Source of the DNA: Butyrivibrio sp.
GTDB taxonomy: Bacteria > Bacillota > Clostridia > Lachnospirales > Lachnospiraceae
Direction of reading: 5' to 3'
Assembly: GCA_017535785.1 (NCBI GenBank)
Contig: JAFXTN010000008.1
Span: 248,001 to 312,000 of the forward strand
DNA: 64,000 bases
Under the pieces are notes generated by a model, which saw only the letters and a program-made list of their open reading frames with translations, did no database searches and had not been told where the DNA came from. Below are positions 53,838 to 63,730 of the stretch, in pieces. The translations under genes were made by a program, and so were the position numbers. Within the stretch, counting starts at the first letter, position 1, and each line of letters opens with the position of its first letter.

Positions 53838-55556
53838 ATGAATGCAAAAAAAGACAGATTACCCGGTATTTTACGTCATTTGGCACTGATCCTTCTTGAT
53901 GCGGTTTTGGTGCTTATCTTGTGGACTTACGCGGATGCAAATCTGCATCACTACACAGCTAGGATGGATGCGGATATCGCATCCGAAACGCTTCTGGGGA
54001 CGAGGATCTATGAGAATGGTTTCAGACAGCCCGATACGTGGGTTGTGTCGACTCATAATTATGTGATCATGGCGCCGAACCTCGCGGCGTTTATTTATCC
54101 TATCGTTGAAAAGAACATGAATCTGGCGATGGGGATCGCGATCGTTTTGTTGTTTCTTTTGATGGCGAGGCTCATGTATGTCTATCTGCGTGACATGGAG
54201 CTGTCGCACATCGGGATCATCAGCGCGATGATCTTGTCGTTTTCGCTCATGCGAACGAGTGACGACATCCAGCAGATGATCTTTTTGTACGCGGCTTATT
54301 ACGTCGTGCATTTCATTACGTTATTCCTGTTTCTTATCTTGTATAACAAGGCTATTGAAAAGGACAAGGTCCCGCTTTGGACCTTTGGTCTTACGCTTTT
54401 ATTGTCGTTTCTTAACGGACTTCAGGGCATGCATGCTGCGCTTTTCTGCTACATGCCGCTTCTTGGAGTTGAGCTTGTAAGAAGATTTGTTTCATTCATA
54501 AAAAAGGAAAAGCAGAGCAATTTCCTGATACTCGGCTGGCTCTTGGCTACTTCGTTCCTGTCAGTCTTTGCGACTAAGATCGTGGGTTCGTACACTCTCG
54601 GCGCAAGCAGGAATATACGTCACGCCGGCGAAAAGTTTATCGAGTACGTCTGGCCGTTTTTCCTAGACGTCATCAGTTTTGAAAAGTTGCCGGTGCTCGT
54701 TGCGCTGTTCTGCGTACTCGCCGCGCTTGGATATATCTATACGATAAGAGAGTTGTTGATTGGGGCCGCGGGGGCTGAGGCAGCACAGGCCGGGGCTACT
54801 GAAGCGCCTGTAGAGGCTGCGCTTGCAAAATCACCGTTTTGGAGTGTGCTTGCGTTTCCTTTCGGTGTTATCGTGTGCATGCTTTCATCGACATTTACTA
54901 CAGCCGAGGCTGCGCCCAGATACTACATCATGATCTTGTTTGTGGTCGGCGTCGGCGTTGCACTGTTCCTACGCGGCGTGACAGAGTTGGCTGCGCGCAG
55001 CGCGAAGGGCGAATCCGCGAGTGGTGCAAAGGCGGCTACGGAGGATGATGCAAGGGCAGTTCCTACGCGCAGCGCCGCTGATGCAAAGAACGGCAAGGCT
55101 TGGGCGAAGTATGTCTGCGCCGCTATCGCTGCGCTTGTGATCATATATGGCCTTGATAAGGCTTATGTGTTCAACAAAGATCTGATCATAAATGATGATT
55201 CCTTTGAGCAAGCTGCATCGCAGATTGCTCGCTGGATGGAAGATAATGGCTATGAGTACGGCTACTCGACCTTTAATCATGCCAATACCATCACGGTTAT
55301 GAGCAACAACAAAGTAAAGGTCCGCGCGGTAAACTCCATGAGCGAGCTTGAAGGCGCCAAGTGGCTTTCCGACAAGACTTGGTATCCTCCGCTTAAATCA
55401 AGCGAGGGCCCGACTTGCTACATCGTCAGCGAGTCTAATGCCGAGGACTTCGAGTGCTTCCTGGCTGCGAAGCAGCCCACAGTCGTTGAAGAGATCAAGA
55501 TCGGAGACTTCGAAGTTTACGTCCTCGATCACGACTATACGTTGTGGGTGGATTAA
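53838..55556 (+). CDS. polytopic membrane protein, GT-C-like
   Basis: 572 residues, about eleven membrane segments. The first outer loop has YADANLHHYTARMDADIASE, with several Asp and Glu. Residues about 310-335 and 390-425 are Ala-rich, charged linkers (AGAEAAQAGATEAPVEAA), coded by GC-rich DNA. The C-terminal 110 residues form a soluble domain. TTGGAGG is upstream of ATG 53838. Following the ArnE/F-like pair, it is likely to transfer the flipped sugar to an outside acceptor. Confidence 0.68.
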   Translation: MNAKKDRLPGILRHLALILLDAVLVLILWTYADANLHHYTARMDADIASETLLGTRIYENGFRQPDTWVVSTHNYVIMAPNLAAFIYPIVEKNMNLAMGIAIVLLFLLMARLMYVYLRDMELSHIGIISAMILSFSLMRTSDDIQQMIFLYAAYYVVHFITLFLFLILYNKAIEKDKVPLWTFGLTLLLSFLNGLQGMHAALFCYMPLLGVELVRRFVSFIKKEKQSNFLILGWLLATSFLSVFATKIVGSYTLGASRNIRHAGEKFIEYVWPFFLDVISFEKLPVLVALFCVLAALGYIYTIRELLIGAAGAEAAQAGATEAPVEAALAKSPFWSVLAFPFGVIVCMLSSTFTTAEAAPRYYIMILFVVGVGVALFLRGVTELAARSAKGESASGAKAATEDDARAVPTRSAADAKNGKAWAKYVCAAIAALVIIYGLDKAYVFNKDLIINDDSFEQAASQIARWMEDNGYEYGYSTFNHANTITVMSNNKVKVRAVNSMSELEGAKWLSDKTWYPPLKSSEGPTCYIVSESNAEDFECFLAAKQPTVVEEIKIGDFEVYVLDHDYTLWVD

Positions 55557-55622
55557 GGGCCGGAGATGGCGTAGCGTCGCGACAAGTTTTATTTGTGGAT
55601 TATTGAGGATTGTATAGGTTGT

Positions 55623-55763
55623 GCACCGTTGGAAAAGGGTTCGATGGAATTCCAACGGTGCATTTTGTTGGGGGCGCACCGTTGAAATCGCTATCACCTT
55701 GATATCAACGGTGTAATTTGGATGCTTTGCACCGTTAAAAACGAGCTTGATGTCAAAACACCC
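55623..55763 (+). repeat. ~53-bp hairpin tandem repeat, 3 copies
   Basis: GCACCGTT starts units at 55623, 55675 and 55729 (52 and 54 bases apart). Unit 1 has a perfect 12-bp stem, GCACCGTTGGAA/TTCCAACGGTGC; unit 2 an 8-bp core, ACCGTTGA/TCAACGGT; unit 3 is decayed on the right side. It has the same period as the array at 50200 but a different sequence. Confidence 0.88.
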
Positions 55764-55821
55764 GTACACATGTCGTTATAACGTTATGCAACGCGCGTTT
55801 TGTGATAATTCTGTGAAGGAC

Positions 55822-55882
55822 TTGTCTATTCAGTACACTGATGTTACAATCACAATATATAGTGTATTACTAGGAGTAATAC
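55822..55882 (+). promoter_or_regulatory. promoter and inverted repeat ahead of the GH25 gene
   Basis: TTGTCT (55822) and TACAAT (55845-55850), spacer 17, with TG before the -10 box. GTATTACT, AGG, AGTAATAC at 55864-55882 is an 8-bp inverted repeat near the start of the transcript. About 110 leader bases follow, in which I see no other gene. Confidence 0.6.
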
Positions 55883-55995
55883 AGTGACAATAAACACGAT
55901 AAAAACACTGGTTTTAAGATACTTTGAATAAGCACTGTATGTAATGAGGAGAATATGCTTTGTCTATATATGGCAAGCAGGGTTAGGTAGAGAGT

Positions 55996-58900
55996 ATGAA
56001 AAAGAAAAAATTTGGTTTGTTTGCCGGTAAAAAAGCTGGTGCAAGACGTAGAGAAGAGGCCGGTAGATTCAAAGACTACAGGGACTCTTATTATGAAGAC
56101 GACGATTTTAACGACGACTTTGAAGATGAATACGACAGAGACGATTACGATGACAGAGACTACGCTGAAGATGATGATTACTACAGCGAAGACTATGACG
56201 ACGTAGATCGCAATTATAGAGATGAAGACGCTCGTTATGAAGACGAGCGTGATTATCGTGACGACAATCGCTATGCCGACGAAGATGATCGTTACGAGGA
56301 CGAGGAAGACGACCGTTATGCTGACGACGAGCGCTATGAGGATGAATATGGCGACCGTTATGCTGACGACGAGCGCTATGAGGACGAAGATGGCGAGCGT
56401 TATGCGGACGATGATTATTATGAAGATGAAGATAGATACGAAGACGATGTAGACGATCGCTATGCCGATGAGGAAGATGACCGCTACGAAGACGAAGAAG
56501 ACGACGCCGACTATCGCGAAGACGATCGTTATGAAGACGAAGAAGGCGATGCCGACTACCGCGAAAATGATCGCTATGAAGACGAAGAAGACGACGCCGA
56601 CTACCGCGAAGACGATCGTTATGAAGATGAAGAGGACGATCGCTACGAAGATGCTGACGTAGATTACGCTGAAGACGATCGCTACGAGGATGAAGATGCT
56701 CGCTATGATGACGAGCGCGATTATGGCGAAGACGACGTCGATTACCGCGAAGACGATCGCTATGAAGATGAAGAAGACGATCGCTACGAAGATGATGACC
56801 GCTACGCCGACGATGAAGAGCGCTACGCGGACGATGATGACCGTTACGCCGACGATGAAGAGCGCTACGCGGACGAAGATGATCGTTACGAAGACGACTA
56901 CGATGACCGCTATGCGGATGATTATGATGACTATGAGTATGACAGGTACGATGATGACGACCGTTATGCTTCTGATCTTGCGCGCGGAAATAAGAGCGCC
57001 GCATTTGCAGGCAAGGCTTCAAAGAGCAAGGCTCTGAAGAGCGCCAAGAAATCTGCGAAGAAATCTCGCAAAGATTCAAGAAGGAAAAACAAAAAAGAGA
57101 GAGACGACAGAGACAGCGTTTTTGCGCGTTTCCTTACTTTTGTTAAAGGAACAAGCGCTGTTGAGAGAACGGCTGCGGCTGTCGGAATCGTTATTCTGGC
57201 AGGTGTTATTGTGACGATGTCTTTCTTTAGCACCGTTATGGGTAGAAATCATGAGATCAGCTCTTTTGCCGACGTAGGTTCAAACATGGGCAATGGCGAA
57301 GTTGTCGGCCAGAGCGGACTTATTGCGGTTGCCGATGCTGAAAAAGCAAAAAGCATGGCTGCCGAGATGGTGGAGTCTCCTGAAGAGGAGGAAGAAGAGG
57401 AAGAAGACGTTGAAGATGTTGAGATCAAAATGAATCTCACAACGATCAAGAGCGACATGAAGATCAAGTTTGTAAGTGCAAAGACCAACAAACTTGTTGC
57501 CAGTGTTCCTTTCAAGGTTGACGTTACAACTCCCGACGGCTCCAAGATTTCATATGAGGATGACGACAAGGACGGAATTATTTATAAAAAAGAGCTTAAG
57601 GCAGGAAAATACACAGTTACTCCTGTTGCACTTTCAGGCGACTATGCCAAGTACAAGCTCGATACTTCATCAAAGACTCTTAACGTAAAAGACACTGTAG
57701 AGATGAAGGCAGTCGATGTCAGCAACGAGATCAAGAAAGAATCTCAGGTCAATGCGGCAAAAGAGGATACGGCTGTCCAGACACAGGTTGAATCCGTGTT
57801 AAAAGACACAGTTGAATGGGTAGAGAGCACCAAGACTCCCGTCGGTGACGGCGAAGGCGAAGGTGATTATACCTACGAAGAGATAGATAATAATAATATC
57901 AAAAATCCCATCGCATTCAGCAGAAATTTTGCGCCGGGTACATTTGTAAAGACAGCGCTTTTTACCGGCGCCGGAACTGATGCAACTCTTCCACCGACTA
58001 CGGGGGACGATAATTCAAATACTGATAATACAGGCGACAAAACAGAAACTCCGAAGGAAAAGACTGACGAGGAAAAGGCGGCTGAGGAAAAAGCTGAGCA
58101 GGAAAGATTAGCTAAAGAAAAAGAAGAGCAAGAGAAAGCTGAACAAGAGAGATTAGCTAAAGAGAAAGAAGAACAGGAAAAAGCCGAGAAAGAGAAGGCT
58201 GAGCAGGAGAGATTAGCTAAGGAAAAAGAAGAGAAAGAAAAAGCAGAAAAGGAAAAGGCAGAAAAAGAAAGGCTTGAAAAAGAGAAAGCTGATAAAGAAA
58301 AGGCAGATAAAGAGAAAGCCGACGCAGAATTAAAGGCAAAGCCTATTGTTCCAAGTCCTAACCTAAACGGTAAGGAAATGAAGGTCGGAGAAAAATCCGC
58401 TGAGATTAAGGCAACAAATGCAAACGGCGAGTCTATTCCGGTTAAGCTTGTTGCAAGGAATGATGTTGCCAAGATAGAAGGAAATTGTATCGTTGCTGTA
58501 AAAGAAGGAAAGGCGCTTGTTGACGTTACTTCAGAAGGATACAAAACACCTTATAGCTTTAATATTCAGGTAAAGGCTGCACCTCTTAAGAAGATGAAGC
58601 TTAGCGTTGAAAACGGCATCAAGCTTAAAGTCGGCAGTGTGACAAATGCGATCACAGCCGTTGATGAAGCTGATGGAAAGACTGCTGTTAATATCAAAGC
58701 TATTACAATTAGAAACGAAGATAAGAATGTACTTGAACTTGTAGACGGAAATAAGATCAAGGTAAAAGCTAAAGGATCCGGAAAAGCATTTGCTGATGTT
58801 ACGGCAGATGGTTACACAACCTATAGCCTTACGATCTATATAGAAGGTACCGGTGGAAAGATACCTCTCAAGGTCAGCAATATGACCTTGATGGAAGGCA

Positions 58901-59961
58901 AGAAGGTTTCACCTGCGGTTTCTGAGCTTGTGAAAGATGACAATATTAAAAAGATCAAGCTTACTTCAGACAATACAAAGATTGTTCAGATCGAAGGAGA
59001 TGCTTCGATCGTTCCTGTGGCAAAGGGTGTTGCTAATGTCACTGTTACCGCAGACGGATATGAAGCATCCGATAAGATCAAGATCACCGTTCTTGGAAAG
59101 AAAGATCCGCTTACAGACAAAGACGGAAAGCCTCTGTATATGAAGAATTCCGATGGCAAGTTTGTGGAAGCGACGCTTGCGGATTACGATCCGAACAAGA
59201 AGTTCTATACAAGAAAGGCCGGCAAGCAGGAGTACAAATACACCGGATGGCAGACGATCGACGGAAAGACATACTTCTTTAAGAAGGATCATGAGTATGT
59301 TACCGGCGAGCAGGTAATCCAGGGTGCAAAGTATACGTTTGGTGCGGACGGTGTGCTTGCGAGCGGTTCGGGATCCAGAGGAATCGACGTAAGTAAGTGG
59401 AACGGATCGATCGATTGGAATAAAGTTAAGAACGAAGGAATCGATTTTGCTATAATAAGATGTGGATACAGAGGTTCATCTGCGGGTGCGCTCATCGAGG
59501 ATCCTACATTCAGGACCAACATGAAGGGAGCGCAGGCAGCAGGGATCAAGGTTGGAGTGTACTTCTTCACTCAGGCTGTCAACGAGGTTGAGGCGGTTGA
59601 GGAAGCTTCAATGGTAATCAATCTTTGTAAGGGATACGGTTTGACATATCCGGTATACCTTGACGTTGAGGGCTCTAACGGACGAGGCGATTCGATCAGT
59701 GCGGCTCAGCGTACAGCCAACATCAAGGCGTTCTGCGGAACAATTCAGAATGCAGGTTACAAGGCAGGTGTATACGCTAACAAGACTTGGTTCACAAGCA
59801 AGATCAACACTTCACAGCTTACAAATTACAAGATCTGGCTTGCGCAGTATGCGGCAGCTCCGACATACAACGCTACAAGATACGATATGTGGCAGTACAC
59901 ATCCAAGGGAAAAGTATCCGGAATATCAGGAAATGTCGATATGAACACTTGGTATCGTTAA
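55996..59961 (+). CDS. giant membrane-anchored GH25 lysozyme with acidic repeat tail
   Basis: 1321 residues. Residues about 27-330 are almost only Asp, Glu, Tyr and Arg, in DDRYEDEE-type repeats. A Lys/Ser-rich stretch (about 340-375) and one membrane helix, VGIVILAGVIVTMSFF (about 391-413), follow. The order suggests the acidic tail is in the cytoplasm and the rest outside. A folded, possibly Cna-like domain (about 480-570), a Lys/Glu coiled segment (about 690-785), Ig-like Big repeats (about 790-1060) and a glucan/choline-binding-like repeat, YTGWQTIDGKTYFF (about 1080), lead to the GH25 domain (about 1128-1321). Its RGIDVSKWNG (D1131) and YLDVEG (D1223, E1225) are the catalytic residues for cutting peptidoglycan. 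It likely remodels the wall for polymer attachment. Confidence 0.9.
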   Translation: MKKKKFGLFAGKKAGARRREEAGRFKDYRDSYYEDDDFNDDFEDEYDRDDYDDRDYAEDDDYYSEDYDDVDRNYRDEDARYEDERDYRDDNRYADEDDRYEDEEDDRYADDERYEDEYGDRYADDERYEDEDGERYADDDYYEDEDRYEDDVDDRYADEEDDRYEDEEDDADYREDDRYEDEEGDADYRENDRYEDEEDDADYREDDRYEDEEDDRYEDADVDYAEDDRYEDEDARYDDERDYGEDDVDYREDDRYEDEEDDRYEDDDRYADDEERYADDDDRYADDEERYADEDDRYEDDYDDRYADDYDDYEYDRYDDDDRYASDLARGNKSAAFAGKASKSKALKSAKKSAKKSRKDSRRKNKKERDDRDSVFARFLTFVKGTSAVERTAAAVGIVILAGVIVTMSFFSTVMGRNHEISSFADVGSNMGNGEVVGQSGLIAVADAEKAKSMAAEMVESPEEEEEEEEDVEDVEIKMNLTTIKSDMKIKFVSAKTNKLVASVPFKVDVTTPDGSKISYEDDDKDGIIYKKELKAGKYTVTPVALSGDYAKYKLDTSSKTLNVKDTVEMKAVDVSNEIKKESQVNAAKEDTAVQTQVESVLKDTVEWVESTKTPVGDGEGEGDYTYEEIDNNNIKNPIAFSRNFAPGTFVKTALFTGAGTDATLPPTTGDDNSNTDNTGDKTETPKEKTDEEKAAEEKAEQERLAKEKEEQEKAEQERLAKEKEEQEKAEKEKAEQERLAKEKEEKEKAEKEKAEKERLEKEKADKEKADKEKADAELKAKPIVPSPNLNGKEMKVGEKSAEIKATNANGESIPVKLVARNDVAKIEGNCIVAVKEGKALVDVTSEGYKTPYSFNIQVKAAPLKKMKLSVENGIKLKVGSVTNAITAVDEADGKTAVNIKAITIRNEDKNVLELVDGNKIKVKAKGSGKAFADVTADGYTTYSLTIYIEGTGGKIPLKVSNMTLMEGKKVSPAVSELVKDDNIKKIKLTSDNTKIVQIEGDASIVPVAKGVANVTVTADGYEASDKIKITVLGKKDPLTDKDGKPLYMKNSDGKFVEATLADYDPNKKFYTRKAGKQEYKYTGWQTIDGKTYFFKKDHEYVTGEQVIQGAKYTFGADGVLASGSGSRGIDVSKWNGSIDWNKVKNEGIDFAIIRCGYRGSSAGALIEDPTFRTNMKGAQAAGIKVGVYFFTQAVNEVEAVEEASMVINLCKGYGLTYPVYLDVEGSNGRGDSISAAQRTANIKAFCGTIQNAGYKAGVYANKTWFTSKINTSQLTNYKIWLAQYAAAPTYNATRYDMWQYTSKGKVSGISGNVDMNTWYR
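56283..56960 (+). repeat. degenerate repeats encoding DDRYEDEE-type acidic units
   Basis: GATCGYTAYGARGAYGAA-like words recur in tandem and near tandem. They encode units of 5-16 residues. The repeats are in frame and keep the D/E-R-Y-E-D pattern while codons vary, so selection on protein sequence seems likely. Confidence 0.85.
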
Positions 59962-60004
59962 CGCGATATGTTTAAGCTCTGCGCAATACGCTCCGGAGGA
60001 AAAA

Positions 60005-61513
60005 ATGACTAGAAATTATAAGAACAAAGGATTAGGGCCTTTTCAAACCCTGTCCTTTGTTTTGCCTTTTCTTTTTTATATGGGATTTGCAGTGATCGAC
60101 GGGCCTGTTTGGTGCGTCGATTCTCCCAGTTATACGAGTATGGACTTTTCAAGGGAACCGGTTTATCCGCTGTTCCTTTTGCTGTTTAGAAAGATATTTG
60201 AATTATTCGATTGGTCAGGAAAGATGTATGGCCTTGAGTCTTATCTTTTTCCCGTGATACTCATTCAGAGTATGCTCTGGGTCTACGTTACCTACAGATT
60301 GGGAAAAGAAGTCTATGAGGAAGCACGCTCTTTTCTCCCTGAAAAAAGGGCGCTGATCCTTGGCTATACCGCGATCGGAACGCAGATAGCGGTCTCCGCG
60401 CTCAACAGATTTATGGCAAACAGAGGCTCGATGTACTCGGAGTGCATCATGACGGAGTCGCTTGCGATGCCGCTTCTTGTGCTGTTTATCATCTATCTGT
60501 GGAAGCTTCTTAGGAACTTCAGCAATGACAATCTCATAAAAACATTTTTACTTGGGGTCCTTAGCGCGAGCATCAGAAAGCAGATGCTGATCCTGCTCAT
60601 CGTTTGGGGCGGCACGGCGCTTGTGGTCTATCTTTTGGCGATCAGAAATAACGGACTTCACAAGCTCTTTATCACGATCCTTATGATATTTGCGGCGTAT
60701 GCGTGCATCGGCATCTTCGACAGGACCTACAACTACTTTGTGCGCGGCGAGTTTGCGGAGCACATCGGAAACAGTAAGGGCGGGCTCGACACGGTTCTTT
60801 ACACGGCGAAGGCTGAGGATAAAGAGCTGTTTACGAAGTACGACGATTCCGAGGATTATCCGAATCTTTCCGGGCTCTACGAGGAGATCTACAGCACTTT
60901 ACAGGAAAAAGAGCTGACGATTGATTTTGCACCCGGCTATGAAAATAAAGAGGAGTCGAACGTGCTTAACAGCGACTGGGCGGCTATGGCTTCGCACTAC
61001 GCGGACTGCTACGATGTGATCGGCTTTGACGTTGTGCAGGTTAAGTGCGATGAGTACGTGGCGGAGAATTTCCCGGGGCTTGAGCTTACCAAGGCTCAGT
61101 TAAAAGAGAATGCGGTTGAGGGAGTTCTTTTTAAAACACTCCTTAAAAAGGATCTGAATGATGTCTTTCATAAAAAAGGCGGCGCGGTCAAATACGTATT
61201 TACCGCAAACGTCCTTAAGGCATTTGTGATCTCGGCGGCAAACATGAGACCGGAGATCCTGATAAAGGCGTCGTTCCTTATCTATCTCTTTTACCTTGCC
61301 ATATTTATCATGACGGCGCTCAAGGCAGCGCAGGGTGCAGGGTCAAGTGTGACGAACGGACGAAGAGTTTTCTTGCTTTTATCGTTTATAACTTTGGCGG
61401 CAGTTGCCGTAAACTGCGTGGTTACGGGCTCCATGATATTCCCACAACCAAGATATATGTGTTACACAATGGGGCTCTTCTACTTGACACTGACTTGTGG
61501 TATACTGTGCTAG
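60005..61513 (+). CDS. polytopic membrane protein, GT-C-like
   Basis: 502 residues with about ten membrane segments and a long outer loop (about 255-385). CVDSPSYTSMDFSREPVYPL in the first loop has Asp and Glu as in GT-C transferases. NRFMANRGSMYSECIMTESL follows. CTCCGGAGG precedes the ATG by six bases. It lies 43 bases after the GH25 gene without a terminator. The next genes make dTDP-sugar, a possible source of its donor. Confidence 0.7.
   Translation: MTRNYKNKGLGPFQTLSFVLPFLFYMGFAVIDGPVWCVDSPSYTSMDFSREPVYPLFLLLFRKIFELFDWSGKMYGLESYLFPVILIQSMLWVYVTYRLGKEVYEEARSFLPEKRALILGYTAIGTQIAVSALNRFMANRGSMYSECIMTESLAMPLLVLFIIYLWKLLRNFSNDNLIKTFLLGVLSASIRKQMLILLIVWGGTALVVYLLAIRNNGLHKLFITILMIFAAYACIGIFDRTYNYFVRGEFAEHIGNSKGGLDTVLYTAKAEDKELFTKYDDSEDYPNLSGLYEEIYSTLQEKELTIDFAPGYENKEESNVLNSDWAAMASHYADCYDVIGFDVVQVKCDEYVAENFPGLELTKAQLKENAVEGVLFKTLLKKDLNDVFHKKGGAVKYVFTANVLKAFVISAANMRPEILIKASFLIYLFYLAIFIMTALKAAQGAGSSVTNGRRVFLLLSFITLAAVAVNCVVTGSMIFPQPRYMCYTMGLFYLTLTCGILC
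61498..61506 (+). promoter_or_regulatory. extended -10 element before rfbB
   Basis: TGGTATACT at the end of the previous gene, 87 bases before the rfbB start. The -35 region (TTCTAC) is poor. TTGACA at 61484 is too close to pair with it. Confidence 0.35.
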
Positions 61514-61592
61514 TGTAATTGTCAAAAATATGCTTTCAAAGCAGTTACATATTTACATTTCATTTTGAAAGGATAACAAAAAGGAAAATAAA

Positions 61593-62678
61593 ATGAGAAC
61601 TTATCTTGTTACAGGAGGAGCCGGATTCATCGGTTCTAACTACATCCATTACATGTTTAAGAAGTATGACAACGACATCCGTATCATCAATGTGGATGTA
61701 CTTACATATGCGGGTAACCTCGAGAACCTCAGAGATGTTGAGAATCGCGATAACTATACATTCGTAAGAGCCGACATCACTGACAGAGAGGCGATCGACA
61801 AGATCTTTGCAGAGAACGATATCGACAGAGTTGTTCATTTCGCTGCAGAGAGCCACGTTGACAGATCTATCGTTAATCCTGAGATCTTCGTTCAGACCAA
61901 CGTTCTTGGAACAGCTACAATGCTCAATGCTGCCAAGAAGGCTTGGGAGCTTCCTGACGGATCTTTCAAGGAGGGCAAGAAGTTCCTTCATGTTTCAACA
62001 GACGAAGTTTACGGAACACTTGATGACGATCCGAATGCATATTTCTATGAGACAACTCCTTACGATCCTCACAGCCCTTACTCAGCAAGTAAGGCAGGAT
62101 CTGATATGCTTGTTAAGGCATATATGGACACATATAAGTTCCCTGCAAATATCACAAACTGCTCCAACAACTACGGACCTTATCAGTTCCCCGAGAAGCT
62201 CATTCCTCTTGTGATCAACAACGCACTTGCAGGAAAGGATCTTCCTGTTTACGGTGACGGTAAGAACGTTCGTGACTGGCTCTATGTTGAAGACCACGCT
62301 AAGGCTATCGATATGGTTCAGGAACAGGGCAGACTTTTCGAGACATACAATGTCGGCGGACATAATGAGAAGCAGAATATTGAGATCGTTAAGACTATCA
62401 TTGACGTTCTCAAGGAAGAGCTTGATGATTCAGATCCCAGAAAGGCACATCTTTCATACGACCTTATCAAGTACGTAACAGACAGAAAGGGTCATGACAG
62501 AAGATATGCGATCGCACCCGACAAGATCAAGAGTGAGATCGGCTGGGAGCCTGAGACAATGTTCAAGGAAGGCATCAGAAAGACAATCAAGTGGTACTTC
62601 GAGAACCATGATTGGATGGAGCACGTTACAAGCGGCGACTATGAGAAATACTACGAAAAAATGTACGATAACAGATAA
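61593..62678 (+). CDS. rfbB: dTDP-glucose 4,6-dehydratase
   Basis: 361 residues. VTGGAGFIGSNYIHYMF is the NAD loop, DRVVHFAAESHVDRSI, HVSTDEVYG and PYSASKAGSDML hold the catalytic Thr/Asp/Glu and Tyr-x3-Lys. NNYGPYQFPEKLIPL is typical. It makes dTDP-4-keto-6-deoxy-glucose, the precursor of rhamnose and other deoxy-sugars. rmlA follows after 52 bases; rmlC and rmlD are not in the window. Codon use is of the highly expressed type. Confidence 0.95.
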   Translation: MRTYLVTGGAGFIGSNYIHYMFKKYDNDIRIINVDVLTYAGNLENLRDVENRDNYTFVRADITDREAIDKIFAENDIDRVVHFAAESHVDRSIVNPEIFVQTNVLGTATMLNAAKKAWELPDGSFKEGKKFLHVSTDEVYGTLDDDPNAYFYETTPYDPHSPYSASKAGSDMLVKAYMDTYKFPANITNCSNNYGPYQFPEKLIPLVINNALAGKDLPVYGDGKNVRDWLYVEDHAKAIDMVQEQGRLFETYNVGGHNEKQNIEIVKTIIDVLKEELDDSDPRKAHLSYDLIKYVTDRKGHDRRYAIAPDKIKSEIGWEPETMFKEGIRKTIKWYFENHDWMEHVTSGDYEKYYEKMYDNR

Positions 62679-62701
62679 TGATGCGGACTGATCCGTATCA
62701 T
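62678..62701 (+). other. hairpin between rfbB and rmlA
   Basis: ATGATGCGGA and TCCGTATCAT with loop CTGA, one mismatch, no T-run. It may adjust relative mRNA stability of the two genes. Confidence 0.45.
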
Positions 62702-62730
62702 ACCTATAAAGAAAATCAGGAGACTATACA

Positions 62731-63600
62731 ATGAAGGGTATTATTTTGGCGGGTGGCTCAGGAACAAGGCTTTACCCCCTTACAAGAGCGATTTCCAAGC
62801 AGATCATGCCTGTTTATGACAAGCCTATGATCTACTATCCTCTTTCAACACTTATGCTTGCTGGTATCAGAGATGTACTTATCATCTCAACTCCCAGAGA
62901 TCTTCCTATCTTTGAGGATCTTTTCGGAACAGGCGAGCAGCTTGGTATGCACTTTGAGTATGCTATCCAGGATCAGCCAAGAGGCCTTGCTGATGCGTTT
63001 ATCATCGGTGAGAAGTTCATCGGAAGCGACAGCGTAGCACTTGTACTTGGTGACAATATCTTTTACGGACAGAGCTTTTCTAAGCTCCTTAGAGATGTTG
63101 CGGCAAGAGAAAAGGGCGCGACGATCTTCGGATACTATGTTCGCGATCCCAGAGCTTACGGCGTTGTAGAGTTTGATGAGAACGGAAAGGCTATCAGCAT
63201 TGAGGAGAAGCCTGAGCATCCCAAGAGCAACTACGCAGTACCCGGACTTTATTTCTACGACAACGATGTTGTCGATATAGCTAAGAACGTTAAGCCTTCT
63301 GCTCGTGGTGAGATCGAGATCACAAGCATCAACAATGAGTACCTCAGAAGAGGAACTCTTCATGTTGAGACAATGGGAAGAGGCTTTGCTTGGCTTGATA
63401 CAGGCAATCACGATTCCCTTCTCGATGCGGCAGATTTCGTTTGCGCATTCCAGAAGAGACAGGGACTTTACGTTTCATGTATCGAAGAGATCGCGTATAA
63501 GCGCGGATTCATAGATAAAGAGCAGCTTCTTAAGCTTGCGGAGCCACTCATGAAGACCGATTACGGTAAGTATCTGGTTGAGGTAGCTAACGGGCTGTGA
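62731..63600 (+). CDS. rmlA: glucose-1-phosphate thymidylyltransferase
   Basis: 289 residues. [18 protein letters not shown] is the nucleotide-binding loop, [28 protein letters not shown] and [15 protein letters not shown] are strictly conserved in RmlA. It couples dTTP and glucose-1-phosphate to dTDP-glucose, the substrate of rfbB upstream. AGGAG lies before the ATG. Confidence 0.96.
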   Translation: MKGIILAGGSGTRLYPLTRAISKQIMPVYDKPMIYYPLSTLMLAGIRDVLIISTPRDLPIFEDLFGTGEQLGMHFEYAIQDQPRGLADAFIIGEKFIGSDSVALVLGDNIFYGQSFSKLLRDVAAREKGATIFGYYVRDPRAYGVVEFDENGKAISIEEKPEHPKSNYAVPGLYFYDNDVVDIAKNVKPSARGEIEITSINNEYLRRGTLHVETMGRGFAWLDTGNHDSLLDAADFVCAFQKRQGLYVSCIEEIAYKRGFIDKEQLLKLAEPLMKTDYGKYLVEVANGL

Positions 63601-63730
63601 GCTGTGAGCACTTGACGACGTATTTTGGAGTCTAGTGCGAACGTCTTCCGGCGAGCGAAGCGAGAGCGGAAGCTCTTTGTGAATAGAACCTGACGAAGGA
63701 AAGAACCTGACGACAAAGAGGGGAAGAGCG

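Noticed and set aside
56108-57079. Long His/Arg-rich reading frame on the minus strand
   Set aside because: It is the mirror of the Asp/Glu-rich repeat codons of the GH25 gene, with no ribosome site and no family match.
57873-58544. Minus-strand reading frame rich in Ser/Phe/Ala
   Set aside because: It is the complement of the Lys/Glu repeat of the GH25 gene, a low-complexity shadow.
61484-61506. TTGACA with TATACT as one promoter before rfbB
   Set aside because: Only 11 bases separate them; the extended -10 alone is kept as a weak call.
63601-63730. Small gene or RNA between rmlA and the last gene
   Set aside because: There is a short hairpin and a 12-base duplication, but no start with ribosome site, no T-run and no known RNA pattern.
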